Below, piece after piece: positions 52,945-61,429 of a stretch of 64,000 nucleotides of DNA. The number at the start of each line of letters is the position of its first letter. Position 1 is the first letter of the stretch. The stretch is taken from contig NZ_AP025466.1 in the NCBI RefSeq assembly GCF_024347355.1, positions 744,001 through 808,000 of the forward strand, written 5' to 3'. A program made the translations under genes and the position numbers. The notes under the pieces were generated by a model, which did no database searches, had not been told where the DNA came from, and saw only the letters and a list, made by a program, of their open reading frames with translations. Origin of the DNA: Vibrio chagasii. GTDB taxonomy: Bacteria > Pseudomonadota > Gammaproteobacteria > Enterobacterales > Vibrionaceae.

Positions 52945-53331
52945 TTATAAGTATTCTTGGTAAAGGTCGATGAATGCCTCAACGTTTCTAAATAGAGTAG
53001 CAACTTCAATGACTACACTCTCTTTTTTAGATTGAGACGACAATGAACCAAACGCTGTGTAATAGCTCTCACCATTCACGTCATTAATCCCAATAGTTGA
53101 TAGAGGGAACATCTTGTGTGTACGCAGGATTGTTTCATTAAGCGCATGCTTATCCTTGACGTCAGATTGAGAGAACAACAAGACTTCAACCAATATCTGT
53201 TCCCCTGAAACGGCTAAAAAAGCATTAATTCCATCTTCGTTTTGTATCACGATAGACTGCTCAGTTGACTCAACACTCCAACCCTGATGCTCACTTAAGA
53301 GCACTTGTAACTCATTAGTATTCCAATTCAT
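52945..53331 (-). CDS. yjfI: DUF2170 family protein YjfI
   Basis: A 128-residue small cytoplasmic protein, first gene of the yjf operon. The start at 53331 (MNWNTNELQVLLSEHQGWSV) is where DUF2170 proteins begin, although the frame extends 33 codons further. Core segments are LVEVLLFSQSDVKDKHALNE, HKMFPLSTIGI and YYTAFGSLSSQSKKESVV. Activity is unknown. It resembles the small type III secretion-chaperone-like folds in size and pattern, but I do not assert that. Confidence 0.85.
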   Translation of the reverse strand: MNWNTNELQVLLSEHQGWSVESTEQSIVIQNEDGINAFLAVSGEQILVEVLLFSQSDVKDKHALNETILRTHKMFPLSTIGINDVNGESYYTAFGSLSSQSKKESVVIEVATLFRNVEAFIDLYQEYL

Positions 53332-53431
53332 TATTTGTTGCCTTTTGACGTTCAAACCAAAGCATGACTCGTGTCTTATTAAACACGCACTTAAAAAAGC
53401 CGCTTTTATTACATAAAAAAACAAATACATA

Positions 53432-53854
53432 TGTTATAAAAGCGAACCAAATTGTATCCTCAATCTATTTATCAATCTCACCTTATACACTTTTTATGTG
53501 GATTTCATTGCATAATTACAATGTAAGTTTTGTTTCCGATTATCCGCACCTCTCTATCGACAAAGCTGTATAGCACTCCATTAATTTAAATGCAGCGTAA
53601 CTGTGCACATAAGAAAAGTGATCAAGCAATACACTTTATTGTTACCGAAGCGTTGTTACAGGAACGTCCCTGGAAATGGGGCAATATTCCAAAGTAAAAG
53701 CAGCCAAAACTTGCCATAAATTGTATTCAATCGAGCGCCTTATATCCTAATAAGGTGCAAGAACAACTTGTAAATCGAGTAAAACACTGCTTTAACGGAA
53801 CGAACGTTCAGCATAAAATTTTGAACATATGTTCAGATTAATGAAGCATATGTT
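53432..53854. other. Spacer before the decayed TetR copy
   Basis: The left half (53432-53670) is A+T-rich with the yjf promoter region on the minus strand and no gene. The right half is the duplicated TetR leader, including the hairpin and both palindromes. Confidence 0.55.
53802..53835. promoter_or_regulatory. TetR-type operators retained at the decayed copy
   Basis: GAACGTTC (53802-53809) and TGAACATATGTTCA (53822-53835) are identical to the pair before the intact gene, with similar spacing, although the downstream repressor gene is broken. Confidence 0.6.
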
Positions 53855-54165
53855 ATGTCCAAGACCGCGAAGTTCGATAGACAAGACGCTGTAGATAAGG
53901 AAACGAATCTGTATTGGGAAAAGGACTTCACGCGACTTTTATACATAACCTGCAATATGTGCTTGGTCTTCGTCCGGGTAGCATCTATTCAACCGCTGGC
54001 AGCAAAGCAAGTCTATTTAAAGAGGTGCTTGCTCACTATACAGAGCTTGGCATTCTCAACCTGAACCGCTTTCGCAACGAAACAGACTCACCAATCAAAG
54101 CGCTTGAAAACTTCGTAGAACGTGCAGTAGTGAACCCAAACAAAGCGCGCTAAATAGCATATATC
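53855..54165 (+). pseudogene. TetR regulator remnant (frameshifted, truncated)
   Basis: Begins MSKTAKFDRQDAVDKETNLYWEKD in one frame and shifts near codon 22. It continues in a second frame as LHATFIHNLQYVLGLRPGSIYSTAGSK through ETDSPIKALENFVERAVV, then shifts again near 54128. It corresponds to the first 105 or so residues of the intact TetR protein at 47731-48315. The C-terminal half is missing and replaced by PTS-derived sequence. It is not functional as a regulator. Confidence 0.85.
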
Positions 54166-54596
54166 TTGTCGATATCGCGCTTGGCTCACTAACCACAGCG
54201 GTTATCGTTGGCTTCTGGAAACCAGTGGTCGTTGAAACAGAGGAAGACACTGTTGAAGCTGCGCCAGTTCAAGCTCAAACAGCACCTGTAGCGGGCGAAG
54301 GCGAGTACGACATCGTAGCAGTAACATGTTGCCCTTCTGGTGTTGCACACACCTTTATGGCAGCCAAAGCACTAGAGAAAGCAGGTGCGGCAGCTGGCCT
54401 TAAGATTAAGGTAGAAACACAAGGTCAAAATGGCATTCAAAACCGCATTACAGACCTAGATGTCGCAAACGCGAAACTGGTTATCTTAGCTCACGATATT
54501 CAAGTGAAAGACGCTCACCGCTTTGCAAACGCGAATGTGATTGAGTGTTCAACCAAAGAAGCGATGAAGAAAGCCGCGGACATGGTGGCTATTTAA
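54166..54596 (+). pseudogene. Fragment of fructose-family PTS enzyme II (end of IIC plus IIB)
   Basis: The frame reads DIALGSLTTAVIVGFWKPVVV, a membrane-segment end, then an acidic Ala/Pro linker, then a complete fructose-type IIB domain. That domain has DIVAVTCCPSGVAHTFMAAK with the phospho-accepting Cys, KVETQGQNGIQNRITDLDV, and the end KKAADMVAI. The membrane part upstream is missing, so this is a 3' remnant captured next to the TetR duplication. A GTG at 54225 could still start a free-standing IIB-like polypeptide of 123 residues, but no ribosome-binding site is evident. A terminator follows at 54646-54680. Confidence 0.78.
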
Positions 54597-54645
54597 AACC
54601 TGAAACAAGTTAGAAGATAAAAATTACTACCCCCTAGTAACTAAA

Positions 54646-54680
54646 ATCCCCATTCGTCTAGTCAATGAATGGGGATTTCT
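54646..54680 (+). terminator. Intrinsic terminator after PTS fragment
   Basis: Stem AAATCCCCATTC / GAATGGGGATTT with a loop of about 10 nt and a short T-run; lies between convergent units. Confidence 0.8.
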
Positions 54681-54711
54681 TTTTACAGAACAACTCGTAG
54701 GAGCAACAGAA

Positions 54712-55848
54712 TCAGCTCTTAGGATCGAGCGTCTCTTCGGTTTCCAAATCAAACAAATGACACTGTAGCGTATTAAAGTGAAGCACTGTCTCTTCGCCAC
54801 TGTTTGCCGTACGATCGGCATCGAAAGGCACGCGAGCCACCAGCTTATCAGCACCCAATTTGAAGTAGAGATACAGCTCATTACCCATCGACTCGACCAC
54901 ATCAAGCCTGTGCGTTTGAGTATTCACCTCAGACAACGGCGCATCATGATTAGCCAGTTGAATGTGCTCAGGGCGAACGCCGAACCACACCCACTCGCCC
55001 AATTTTTCACGAGCAATAGCCTGCTTGTCCTGTGGTAGCGTCCAACGAGTACCACTTTCAGAAACCACGTTCATCACACCGTCAATCTCATCCAATCTCA
55101 CCTTAAGAAGATTCATCGCTGGTGAACCAATAAAGCCCGCGACAAACTTGTTTGCCGGGTATTGGTAAAGATTCATAGGCGTATCGACCTGCATGATCTC
55201 ACCTTGATTCAACACGCAGATACGATCACCAAGAGTCATGGCTTCCACCTGATCGTGTGTCACGTAGATCATGGTAGCGTTTTGCCCTTCTTGCTTAAGA
55301 TTGTTGTGCAGCTGCGCAATGCTGACACGAGTCGACACACGCAGCTTTGCATCCAAGTTAGACAAGGGCTCGTCAAACAAAAACACATCTGGCTTACGTA
55401 CCATCGCACGACCAAGCGCGACACGCTGCCTTTGACCACCAGACATTTCACCCGGCTTATTATTTAGCAGGTGTTCGATATCCAATGTCTTGGCTGCTTC
55501 TTCGATGCGTTCGGTGATTTCGCGCTTAGGCAACTTCTGTTGTTTCAGGCCGAAAGCCATATTGTCGTATACCGACATATGTGGGTAAAGTGCGTAGTTC
55601 TGAAACACCATTGAGATGCCACGATCTTTAGGTGGCAGCTCATTCACACGCTTATCGCCAATGTAGACATCGCCTTCTGAGATATCTTCAAGGCCTGCGA
55701 TCATACGAAGTGTCGTAGATTTTGCGCAGCCAGACGGCCCAACAAACACCATGAACTCACCTTCGCGAATATTCAGATCGACACCGTGCACGGCCTTAAA
55801 ACCATTTGGGTAGGTTTTCTCTACCCCTCTCAGTGTGACTTCAGCCAT
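54712..55848 (-). CDS. ABC transporter ATP-binding protein, MalK/UgpC type
   Basis: A 378-residue ATPase with the regulatory C-terminal TOBE/OB domain of the MalK/UgpC class. Walker A reads GPSGCAKSTTLR, with Ala in place of the last Gly before Lys. The Q-loop is in MVFQNYALYPHMSV, the signature is [14 protein letters not shown], and Walker B is VFLFDEPLSNLDAKLR. The H-loop is in YVTHDQVEAMTLGDR. It is the last gene of the operon starting at 61345 and energises the two permeases encoded there. Confidence 0.9.
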   Translation of the reverse strand: MAEVTLRGVEKTYPNGFKAVHGVDLNIREGEFMVFVGPSGCAKSTTLRMIAGLEDISEGDVYIGDKRVNELPPKDRGISMVFQNYALYPHMSVYDNMAFGLKQQKLPKREITERIEEAAKTLDIEHLLNNKPGEMSGGQRQRVALGRAMVRKPDVFLFDEPLSNLDAKLRVSTRVSIAQLHNNLKQEGQNATMIYVTHDQVEAMTLGDRICVLNQGEIMQVDTPMNLYQYPANKFVAGFIGSPAMNLLKVRLDEIDGVMNVVSESGTRWTLPQDKQAIAREKLGEWVWFGVRPEHIQLANHDAPLSEVNTQTHRLDVVESMGNELYLYFKLGADKLVARVPFDADRTANSGEETVLHFNTLQCHLFDLETEETLDPKS

Positions 55849-55904
55849 AACCTGTCCTTAAATCAATTGGTTAAATACTATCTTTGCAATCTGTCGTGGA
55901 CGTT

Positions 55905-56642
55905 TTAGCCACGTTCTTGCAGTTGGTTGAGCTCAAAATGGGCGACTGATTCGATAACCAGATCCGCCACTGGTTCTAACTCGCTGTGTTGTGCTGTCCC
56001 CGTCAGCACGCCAACATTGCTTGCGCCTGCATTGCGGCCAAATTCCATATCCGAAACCGTGTCACCAAACATGATCACTTCATGTGGCTCAATACCGCAT
56101 TGCTCACAGAAGGCATTAAGTAGTGCTGGCGCTGGTTTAGGTTCGATATCACCATCGGAGTAACCGACATAATCAAACATCTCACTCAAACCCGATTGCT
56201 CTAATGTGTAGATCGTTGAGTCTTTGGTATCTGCAGTCGCGATGCCTAAAATCATGCCCTGCTGTTTAAACACACCCAGCTTTTCAGCCACACCCGGTAG
56301 TGCTTCAATCCAGCTTGGGTTCTCTTCCACTTCGTCATTGAAAGCGGCTTTGGTCACCTTAGTGAACTCAGCGAGTGAGACATTTGGTTGCAGCATGTTG
56401 AACCACGCTGTCGCGGTATCTTCCACTGGGTTTGAGGCTAATAATCCATAGTTATCAACCACATCACCTTCAACACCGATGGCCAAGAGTAACTCAGCAG
56501 GTGTGACAGTTTGATTACCCTGATGCTGGTCACAGTAAGATTTCACACGCTCACAAGCACCACGAGAAACGTTGAGCCACATCTTGTGGAACTCTAACAA
56601 TGTGCCGTCTTTATCAAATAACATCGCCTTAAACTTCATCAC
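55905..56642 (-). CDS. HAD superfamily phosphatase
   Basis: A 245-residue HAD hydrolase. Motif I is AMLFDKDGTLLEF (nucleophile and acid Asp), motif II is GIATADTKDST, motif III Lys is in EPKPAPALLNAF, and motif IV is IMFGDTVSDMEFGRNAG. The helical cap places it with phosphoglycolate phosphatase-like enzymes. It overlaps the PHP-family gene by 14 bp and belongs to the ABC operon. The likely role is dephosphorylating an imported or released phospho-compound. The exact substrate is unknown. Confidence 0.87.
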   Translation of the reverse strand: MMKFKAMLFDKDGTLLEFHKMWLNVSRGACERVKSYCDQHQGNQTVTPAELLLAIGVEGDVVDNYGLLASNPVEDTATAWFNMLQPNVSLAEFTKVTKAAFNDEVEENPSWIEALPGVAEKLGVFKQQGMILGIATADTKDSTIYTLEQSGLSEMFDYVGYSDGDIEPKPAPALLNAFCEQCGIEPHEVIMFGDTVSDMEFGRNAGASNVGVLTGTAQHSELEPVADLVIESVAHFELNQLQERG

Positions 56643-58098
56643 GGCTCATTCGCTCCATTAGTTCTCCCCAAGTACGCACTAGGGGTTGGTTAAATTCTGG
56701 TTGTTTACCGTCGAATACGGCGTTGATGCAGCCTTCAAACTCACGTTCGTCAGATGCAGTGTGAGTACTGTTCATTAGTGCTGAAGAAAGCTCTCCGCGA
56801 CGAATATCCACTCGGCACCAACGGTAGCCTTCATCAATATGGATACTTTGCAGCTCATCATTCAGAGCGATTCGTCCAACAATCTCGCCATCCACCACGC
56901 ACTCTGCGTAGTAAAGGTTTTCTGAGTCAGAGACAGCAATTCGATATGTTAGTGGCTGGCCTTGAGAGTCGTTGCCCGGTAGCAAGTCACCTAAGTTGAT
57001 ATCAAACTTCAAGCCGCAACGGCGCTCTAGGTAAACTTGCCCATTACGCAGACCAGACAAGATACCTTCACCGCTCAAGCCATGGCTGTAGACGAAGGTG
57101 GATGGGTCGCCGTAGATAGAGGGTTCATCAGATTTAGGATTGCGCTCATGCGGTTTAAGGTGCGAATCACTGCCGCCAATCGCGGCAATACGCTGACCAC
57201 AATTCCACATTTCATTAAGAACCAATAACGCCTCTTCGGTCGCTTTTGGTGAAGTTGACCAAGTAGGGTCACAACACACTTCAAACGTAGACACTTGGCC
57301 TAGATCCACTTGATCGTAATGCCAGTGCCACGGCTTCATCATTGGGTGATTGATGCCAAGGGAGCTGTGTCCACTTTTCGCTAAACTCAATCCCACTTCC
57401 ATGGTCGCTTGGCTGCTGTGTTCGACGTCTCTAAGGTCCAAAGACTTAACCGGACCATGCACATTGAAGTGCCCGAGATCGGTCGTGACTTCTAACGCAG
57501 GTAAGAACAAGCACTGCTTTGATACTGGCAGTTTAGGCTGGCAGATGTTGTGCTCAGTGAAGAAGAAGAAATCGAGCCCTTGTGATTCAACGATGTCTTT
57601 GGCCGCAGCCAAAGTATTGTGGCCATCAGAAAGCTGAGTGTGAGCGTGTAAGTCGCCACGATACCAACGGGAATCAGAACTCAGCATATGGCTGTAATCA
57701 AACTCGATATCGTGATCAGTTGTGACCGTTGGGTTCAGTTCTAACTCAACATCGTTATTAACTAACTCATCAGAGCAAAGTACATCGACTTGATACTGCA
57801 TCGCACGCTCGGTACGAAACTCACCCTCAAGGTTATAAAGTTCTAAGAACCACTGGCCCGATGGAATCGCGCCATCAATCGCGCCTAGGCCTGAGTTTTT
57901 CGGTTGGGTAGCTAGTGACTTGTGCGCCTTTTCAAATAGCACTTTGCCACGAAAGGCTTGGTTGGCATCATACGCCGCTGCGTACAAGAATCCTTTTTTC
58001 ACCGTTGTGCCAGTGATCGTTACGCTGTGAGAACCTGCTGGCACATCAAAGGGGATACGTACTCTACCAAACGGCAGCTCACCTTGAAATTGGGTCAT
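56629..58098 (-). CDS. CehA/McbA family PHP-domain metallohydrolase
   Basis: A 489-residue protein: an N-terminal beta-rich domain (about 1-150) and a PHP-type metal-dependent phosphoesterase/hydrolase domain. Metal ligands appear in YRGDLHAHTQLSDG, FFFTEHN, SLGINHPM and AAIGGSDSHLKP. CehA/McbA enzymes cleave esters, carbamates and phosphoesters. No signal peptide is seen, so it is cytoplasmic and would act after import. ATG at 58098 (MTQFQGELPF) is preferred to the upstream start at 58110. It is separated from the binding-protein gene by an attenuator-like hairpin. Confidence 0.86.
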   Translation of the reverse strand: MTQFQGELPFGRVRIPFDVPAGSHSVTITGTTVKKGFLYAAAYDANQAFRGKVLFEKAHKSLATQPKNSGLGAIDGAIPSGQWFLELYNLEGEFRTERAMQYQVDVLCSDELVNNDVELELNPTVTTDHDIEFDYSHMLSSDSRWYRGDLHAHTQLSDGHNTLAAAKDIVESQGLDFFFFTEHNICQPKLPVSKQCLFLPALEVTTDLGHFNVHGPVKSLDLRDVEHSSQATMEVGLSLAKSGHSSLGINHPMMKPWHWHYDQVDLGQVSTFEVCCDPTWSTSPKATEEALLVLNEMWNCGQRIAAIGGSDSHLKPHERNPKSDEPSIYGDPSTFVYSHGLSGEGILSGLRNGQVYLERRCGLKFDINLGDLLPGNDSQGQPLTYRIAVSDSENLYYAECVVDGEIVGRIALNDELQSIHIDEGYRWCRVDIRRGELSSALMNSTHTASDEREFEGCINAVFDGKQPEFNQPLVRTWGELMERMSRDEV

Positions 58099-58135
58099 TG
58101 TCTTCACCAAATTCGTCCTAATTGAAGGACTGGGT

Positions 58136-58167
58136 CAAAAAGAGGCCCACCCGAATAGATGGGCCTT
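58136..58167 (-). terminator. Attenuator-like hairpin between binding-protein and PHP genes
   Basis: Arms AGGCCCA / TGGGCCT with a 10-nt loop, followed on the minus strand by CTTTTT. Lying inside the operon, it should let the binding protein be made in excess over the downstream enzymes. Confidence 0.65.
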
Positions 58168-58202
58168 GATGCATGCAAAGATAGTTTTGTTATCTTTACG
58201 GA

Positions 58203-59483
58203 TTAAGAACGATTCGCTCGGTCTAGTGCACGTTGCGCTTTCTTAGCCGCTTGTTTTAGCGCTTTGTCAGCAGACATGTTTTGGATTTGAATCTGATCCG
58301 CTGCCACCTTCAGCGCATCCATGATCTTACCGTTGGTAGGGTCTAGGAAGTCTTTGGTCGCCGTGTTCGCTTGCTTCAATGGAATCAGAGCTTGTGGGTT
58401 ATCTTTAGTGAACGCTTGGTACTCTGGAACTTCAGAAACGCTATTACGCACTGGGATGTAGCCCGTGAACATTGACCATGCTGCGGTGTTTTTCGCATTG
58501 GTGTAGAACTCAACAAACTCGAATGCACCTTTCGCCGCGGCATCGTCTGTGCCTTTTGGCATAACGTAAACCAGCGCACCCGCTTGTGGTGCAGAAGGGT
58601 TTGAGCCCCAACCTGGTTGTGTGGTTGCTGAAAGCTTAGTGAAGTCCAAGTCACCTTGGTCACCCGATGAACCGGTGTAGCCTAGTGCGTTGTCTTTCAT
58701 CACGTCATCAATGGTTTTGTACCAGTATTCCCAACCTTGACCACCGTAGTGAATACGCATGATTTGATCATCGTGGATCCACTTACGGAAGCTGTCCCAC
58801 ACTTCAACCCACTCAGGAGAGTCAATCAGTACTTTCTTACCGTCATCACTGATGATCTTAGCGCCGTTAGAAAATGCCGCGTCAATCATGTTGTCTTGAC
58901 CCCACATCGGCTCCCAGCCGTAGAAGGTCACATTACCTTTCTCATCACGTTGTGTGACTTTCTCAGCGACCTTAGCCACGCCTTGCCATGTATTTAGATC
59001 TTGCTCAGTAAAGCCGTTATCTGCCAACACCTGCTTGTTGTAGTAGAACACTTGAGTTGTACCGTAAGCAGGTAGACCGATGATGGTGCCGTCGTCTGCC
59101 GTCACTTGATCTTTAAAAGCACCAATGAAATCAGAGAAGTTGAACTCTTCATCCATGAATGGCGTTAGGTCACGGCTCAAACCACGCCCATGCATCGCTT
59201 CCGCACGGCCTGAATCTAGCAGCACAAGTTCAGGTGCCGTTTTCGACGCTAAACCGGCTTGCAGCTTCTGGTAGGTTTCCGTGTAGTTACCTTGCAATGC
59301 GGGCTTCACCACATACTCATCTTGGCTTGCATTGAACTCTTCGATGAGCTTAGTCATCATTTGCTGTGGCTTAGTACCACCGGAATACCAAAAGTTAACT
59401 TCGGTTGCCGCAAGAACACTGCTAGAGAACATAGACGCGCTTGCTGCGCCAGCACACACTAGTGCGAGAGTTTTTAGTTTCAT
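58203..59483 (-). CDS. ABC transporter periplasmic binding protein, UgpB-like
   Basis: A 426-residue extracellular solute-binding protein family 1 member. The signal peptide MKLKTLALVCAGAASASMFS is followed by SSVLA and cleavage before ATEVNFWYSGG. FWYSGGTKPQQMMTKLIEEFN, LLDSGRAEAMHGRGLSRDLTP, GLPAYGTTQVFYYNK and GWEPMWGQDNMIDAAFSNGA place it nearest to glycerol-3-phosphate-binding UgpB. Context with two phosphatase-like enzymes supports a phosphorylated polyol or glycerophosphodiester ligand. The ligand is an inference. Confidence 0.87.
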   Translation of the reverse strand: MKLKTLALVCAGAASASMFSSSVLAATEVNFWYSGGTKPQQMMTKLIEEFNASQDEYVVKPALQGNYTETYQKLQAGLASKTAPELVLLDSGRAEAMHGRGLSRDLTPFMDEEFNFSDFIGAFKDQVTADDGTIIGLPAYGTTQVFYYNKQVLADNGFTEQDLNTWQGVAKVAEKVTQRDEKGNVTFYGWEPMWGQDNMIDAAFSNGAKIISDDGKKVLIDSPEWVEVWDSFRKWIHDDQIMRIHYGGQGWEYWYKTIDDVMKDNALGYTGSSGDQGDLDFTKLSATTQPGWGSNPSAPQAGALVYVMPKGTDDAAAKGAFEFVEFYTNAKNTAAWSMFTGYIPVRNSVSEVPEYQAFTKDNPQALIPLKQANTATKDFLDPTNGKIMDALKVAADQIQIQNMSADKALKQAAKKAQRALDRANRS

Positions 59484-59489
59484 TTCCGT

Positions 59490-60437
59490 TTACTCTTTTA
59501 CGCCGTTATCGGCGATACCTGAAAGAATCGTCTTTTGACAAATGACGAATAGAATTAACAAAGGCAATACTGCAATGGTGCTCGCCGCCATGATTTGCGA
59601 CCAGTTCAACCCATAGTTACCTTCGGCAATAAAGTAGTGACGAATACCAGTAGCGATCAGATTTAAATCCTGAGTTGTTATCACTAGGCTCGGCCACATG
59701 TAGCTGTTGTAATTGGTAATAAAAGTGATGAGGAACAGTGTTGCGACTGCTGCTCGGCATTGCGGTAAGATGATTGCCCATAAGATTTTGAGCTCACCTG
59801 CACCATCAATTCGTGCCGCTTCAATCAGCGACGGATGCACCTTGATAAACACTTGGCGTAGATAGAACACACCGAAAACCGACGCCGCGTTCGACGCCAC
59901 TAAGCCCATGTGTGAATCCAACAAGCCCAGTTTTGCCAAGGTGATGTAAGACGGAATGTAAGTCACTGCACCTGGCAGCATGTAACAGCCCATAACGATG
60001 AAATAGAGCACCGTCTTCGAGCGAAACTTCAGCTGAGTCAGCGCGTATGCAAACATCGCTGAATTCACAATCACCAACAAGGTGGTGAACAAAGCCACGC
60101 TAAAGCTGTTGAAGATGTACAAGCCAAACGGCGCGCTGTGAAAGGTTTCGACAAAGGTTTCCCAACGAAACTGCTCTGGAATCAAGTCCAGCGGGTTAGC
60201 AAAGATCTCATCATTGGTTTTCAGCGAACCAGACAGCATCCATAAGAACGGAAACACCATGATGGTTCCACAGGTTGCTAAGAACAGGTGCTTAGCCAGT
60301 GCGATAAACGAGCGGCGATCCACTGAAGTTTTCTTTGACGTAACCTCTGATTTGGTCGCTTTGGTTTGGGCTCTAACTTTGGTTTTCGCTGTGCTCTGAT
60401 TCAATACTTGATTGGCATCCAATACTTGCGTGGTCAT
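59490..60437 (-). CDS. ABC transporter permease, UgpE-like
   Basis: A 315-residue carbohydrate-type (CUT1) permease with six membrane segments after a 45-residue Thr/Lys-rich cytoplasmic head. The coupling helix EAARIDGAGELKILWAIILPQCRAA is the EAA motif, and FNSYMWPSLVI and the C-terminal KTILSGIADNGVKE are UgpE-like. It ends 6 bp before the binding-protein gene, so the two are translationally close. It forms the channel with the UgpA-like permease. Confidence 0.9.
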   Translation of the reverse strand: MTTQVLDANQVLNQSTAKTKVRAQTKATKSEVTSKKTSVDRRSFIALAKHLFLATCGTIMVFPFLWMLSGSLKTNDEIFANPLDLIPEQFRWETFVETFHSAPFGLYIFNSFSVALFTTLLVIVNSAMFAYALTQLKFRSKTVLYFIVMGCYMLPGAVTYIPSYITLAKLGLLDSHMGLVASNAASVFGVFYLRQVFIKVHPSLIEAARIDGAGELKILWAIILPQCRAAVATLFLITFITNYNSYMWPSLVITTQDLNLIATGIRHYFIAEGNYGLNWSQIMAASTIAVLPLLILFVICQKTILSGIADNGVKE

Positions 60438-60460
60438 AATTCTGTCCTTTCAAAAATCGA

Positions 60461-61345
60461 CTAGTAGTACACCCAGCGCTTGCCGATGTAGGTATTAATA
60501 AGTGCCAACAATCCAGTAATCAGGAATATCACTAACGATGTCGCGGCCGCAGGTCCCATTTCGTAACGTTCAAACGCCTGTTGGTAGAACAAGTACAGCA
60601 AGGTACGAGTCTCACCACCCGGCCCGCCCTGCGTTAAGATCTGGAACTGATCGAACGCCTGCATTGCCGTGATAATGTTGACCACCACCAAAAAGAATGT
60701 GGTTGGTGAAATCAGCGGCAGCGTTATCTTCAAAAAGCGCGTTAAGCTGCTGCAACCATCAATCAAAGACGCCTCATACAGGGACTCTGGAATCTTGTTA
60801 AGCGCACTGATGTAAAACAGCATCGTCCAACCAATCGCCTGCCAAACTGTCACGATAATCACCGCAACCAAGGCTGTGTTTCCGTTCTCTAACCATGGAA
60901 TCGCGCTAAACCCTGCCGACTCCAATAAGTGGTTTGCCAAGCCCGATTTGGTCTCGAATACCCAAGACCACACAATCGACACCGCGACCGTTGGTGTAAT
61001 CCAAGGCGAGAAGATCACTGCACGATAAAATTGGCTACCCTTGAAGTTTTTGTGCAGCAGCATGGCAAACACAAGACCAAGAAGGATGGTGGGAATCACC
61101 ACACCAACAGAGAACCAAAACGTGTTGAGCATCGCTTGGATGAACTCGTAGTCCTCGACCATATACTCGTAATTTTCTAAACCGATGAACGAATAATCTG
61201 GCGAGATGTAATCCCAATCGGTGAAGCTGATGTAAATCGAATAACCAAATGGTACGAGCCAAAAAGTAAACAGTGGCACCAACAACGGTGCAGTAAATAG
61301 CAGTACCTTTAAGCGGTTTTTCATTGGTTCTGAGAAAGCACTCAT
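60461..61345 (-). CDS. ABC transporter permease, UgpA-like
   Basis: A 294-residue CUT1 permease, first gene of the operon, with six membrane segments. The EAA loop is EASLIDGCSSLTRFLKITLPLISP. FTDWDYISPDYSFIGLENYEY is the conserved periplasmic loop, and QILTQGGPGGETRTLLYLFYQQAF is the C-terminal family block. It lies 85 bp downstream of a LysR gene on the same strand. It would work with the UgpE-like permease, the binding protein and the ATPase at 54712-55848. Confidence 0.9.
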   Translation of the reverse strand: MSAFSEPMKNRLKVLLFTAPLLVPLFTFWLVPFGYSIYISFTDWDYISPDYSFIGLENYEYMVEDYEFIQAMLNTFWFSVGVVIPTILLGLVFAMLLHKNFKGSQFYRAVIFSPWITPTVAVSIVWSWVFETKSGLANHLLESAGFSAIPWLENGNTALVAVIIVTVWQAIGWTMLFYISALNKIPESLYEASLIDGCSSLTRFLKITLPLISPTTFFLVVVNIITAMQAFDQFQILTQGGPGGETRTLLYLFYQQAFERYEMGPAAATSLVIFLITGLLALINTYIGKRWVYY

Positions 61346-61429
61346 GGTGACCTCGTCCTTATTTGTATGCGGTTAAATTAAGGGGTTTGTGTGACAGGTT
61401 AGTAAGAGCGCCCTTCATTTTTTTTATGG

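Larger units (their letters stand above)
53670..54165. repeat. Segmental duplication, decayed copy
   Basis: Matches 47555-48045. Homology begins near GCAATATTCCA and ends around 54165, where the sequence switches to a PTS fragment. Coding differences include frameshifts, while the operator dyads are unchanged. Confidence 0.8.
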
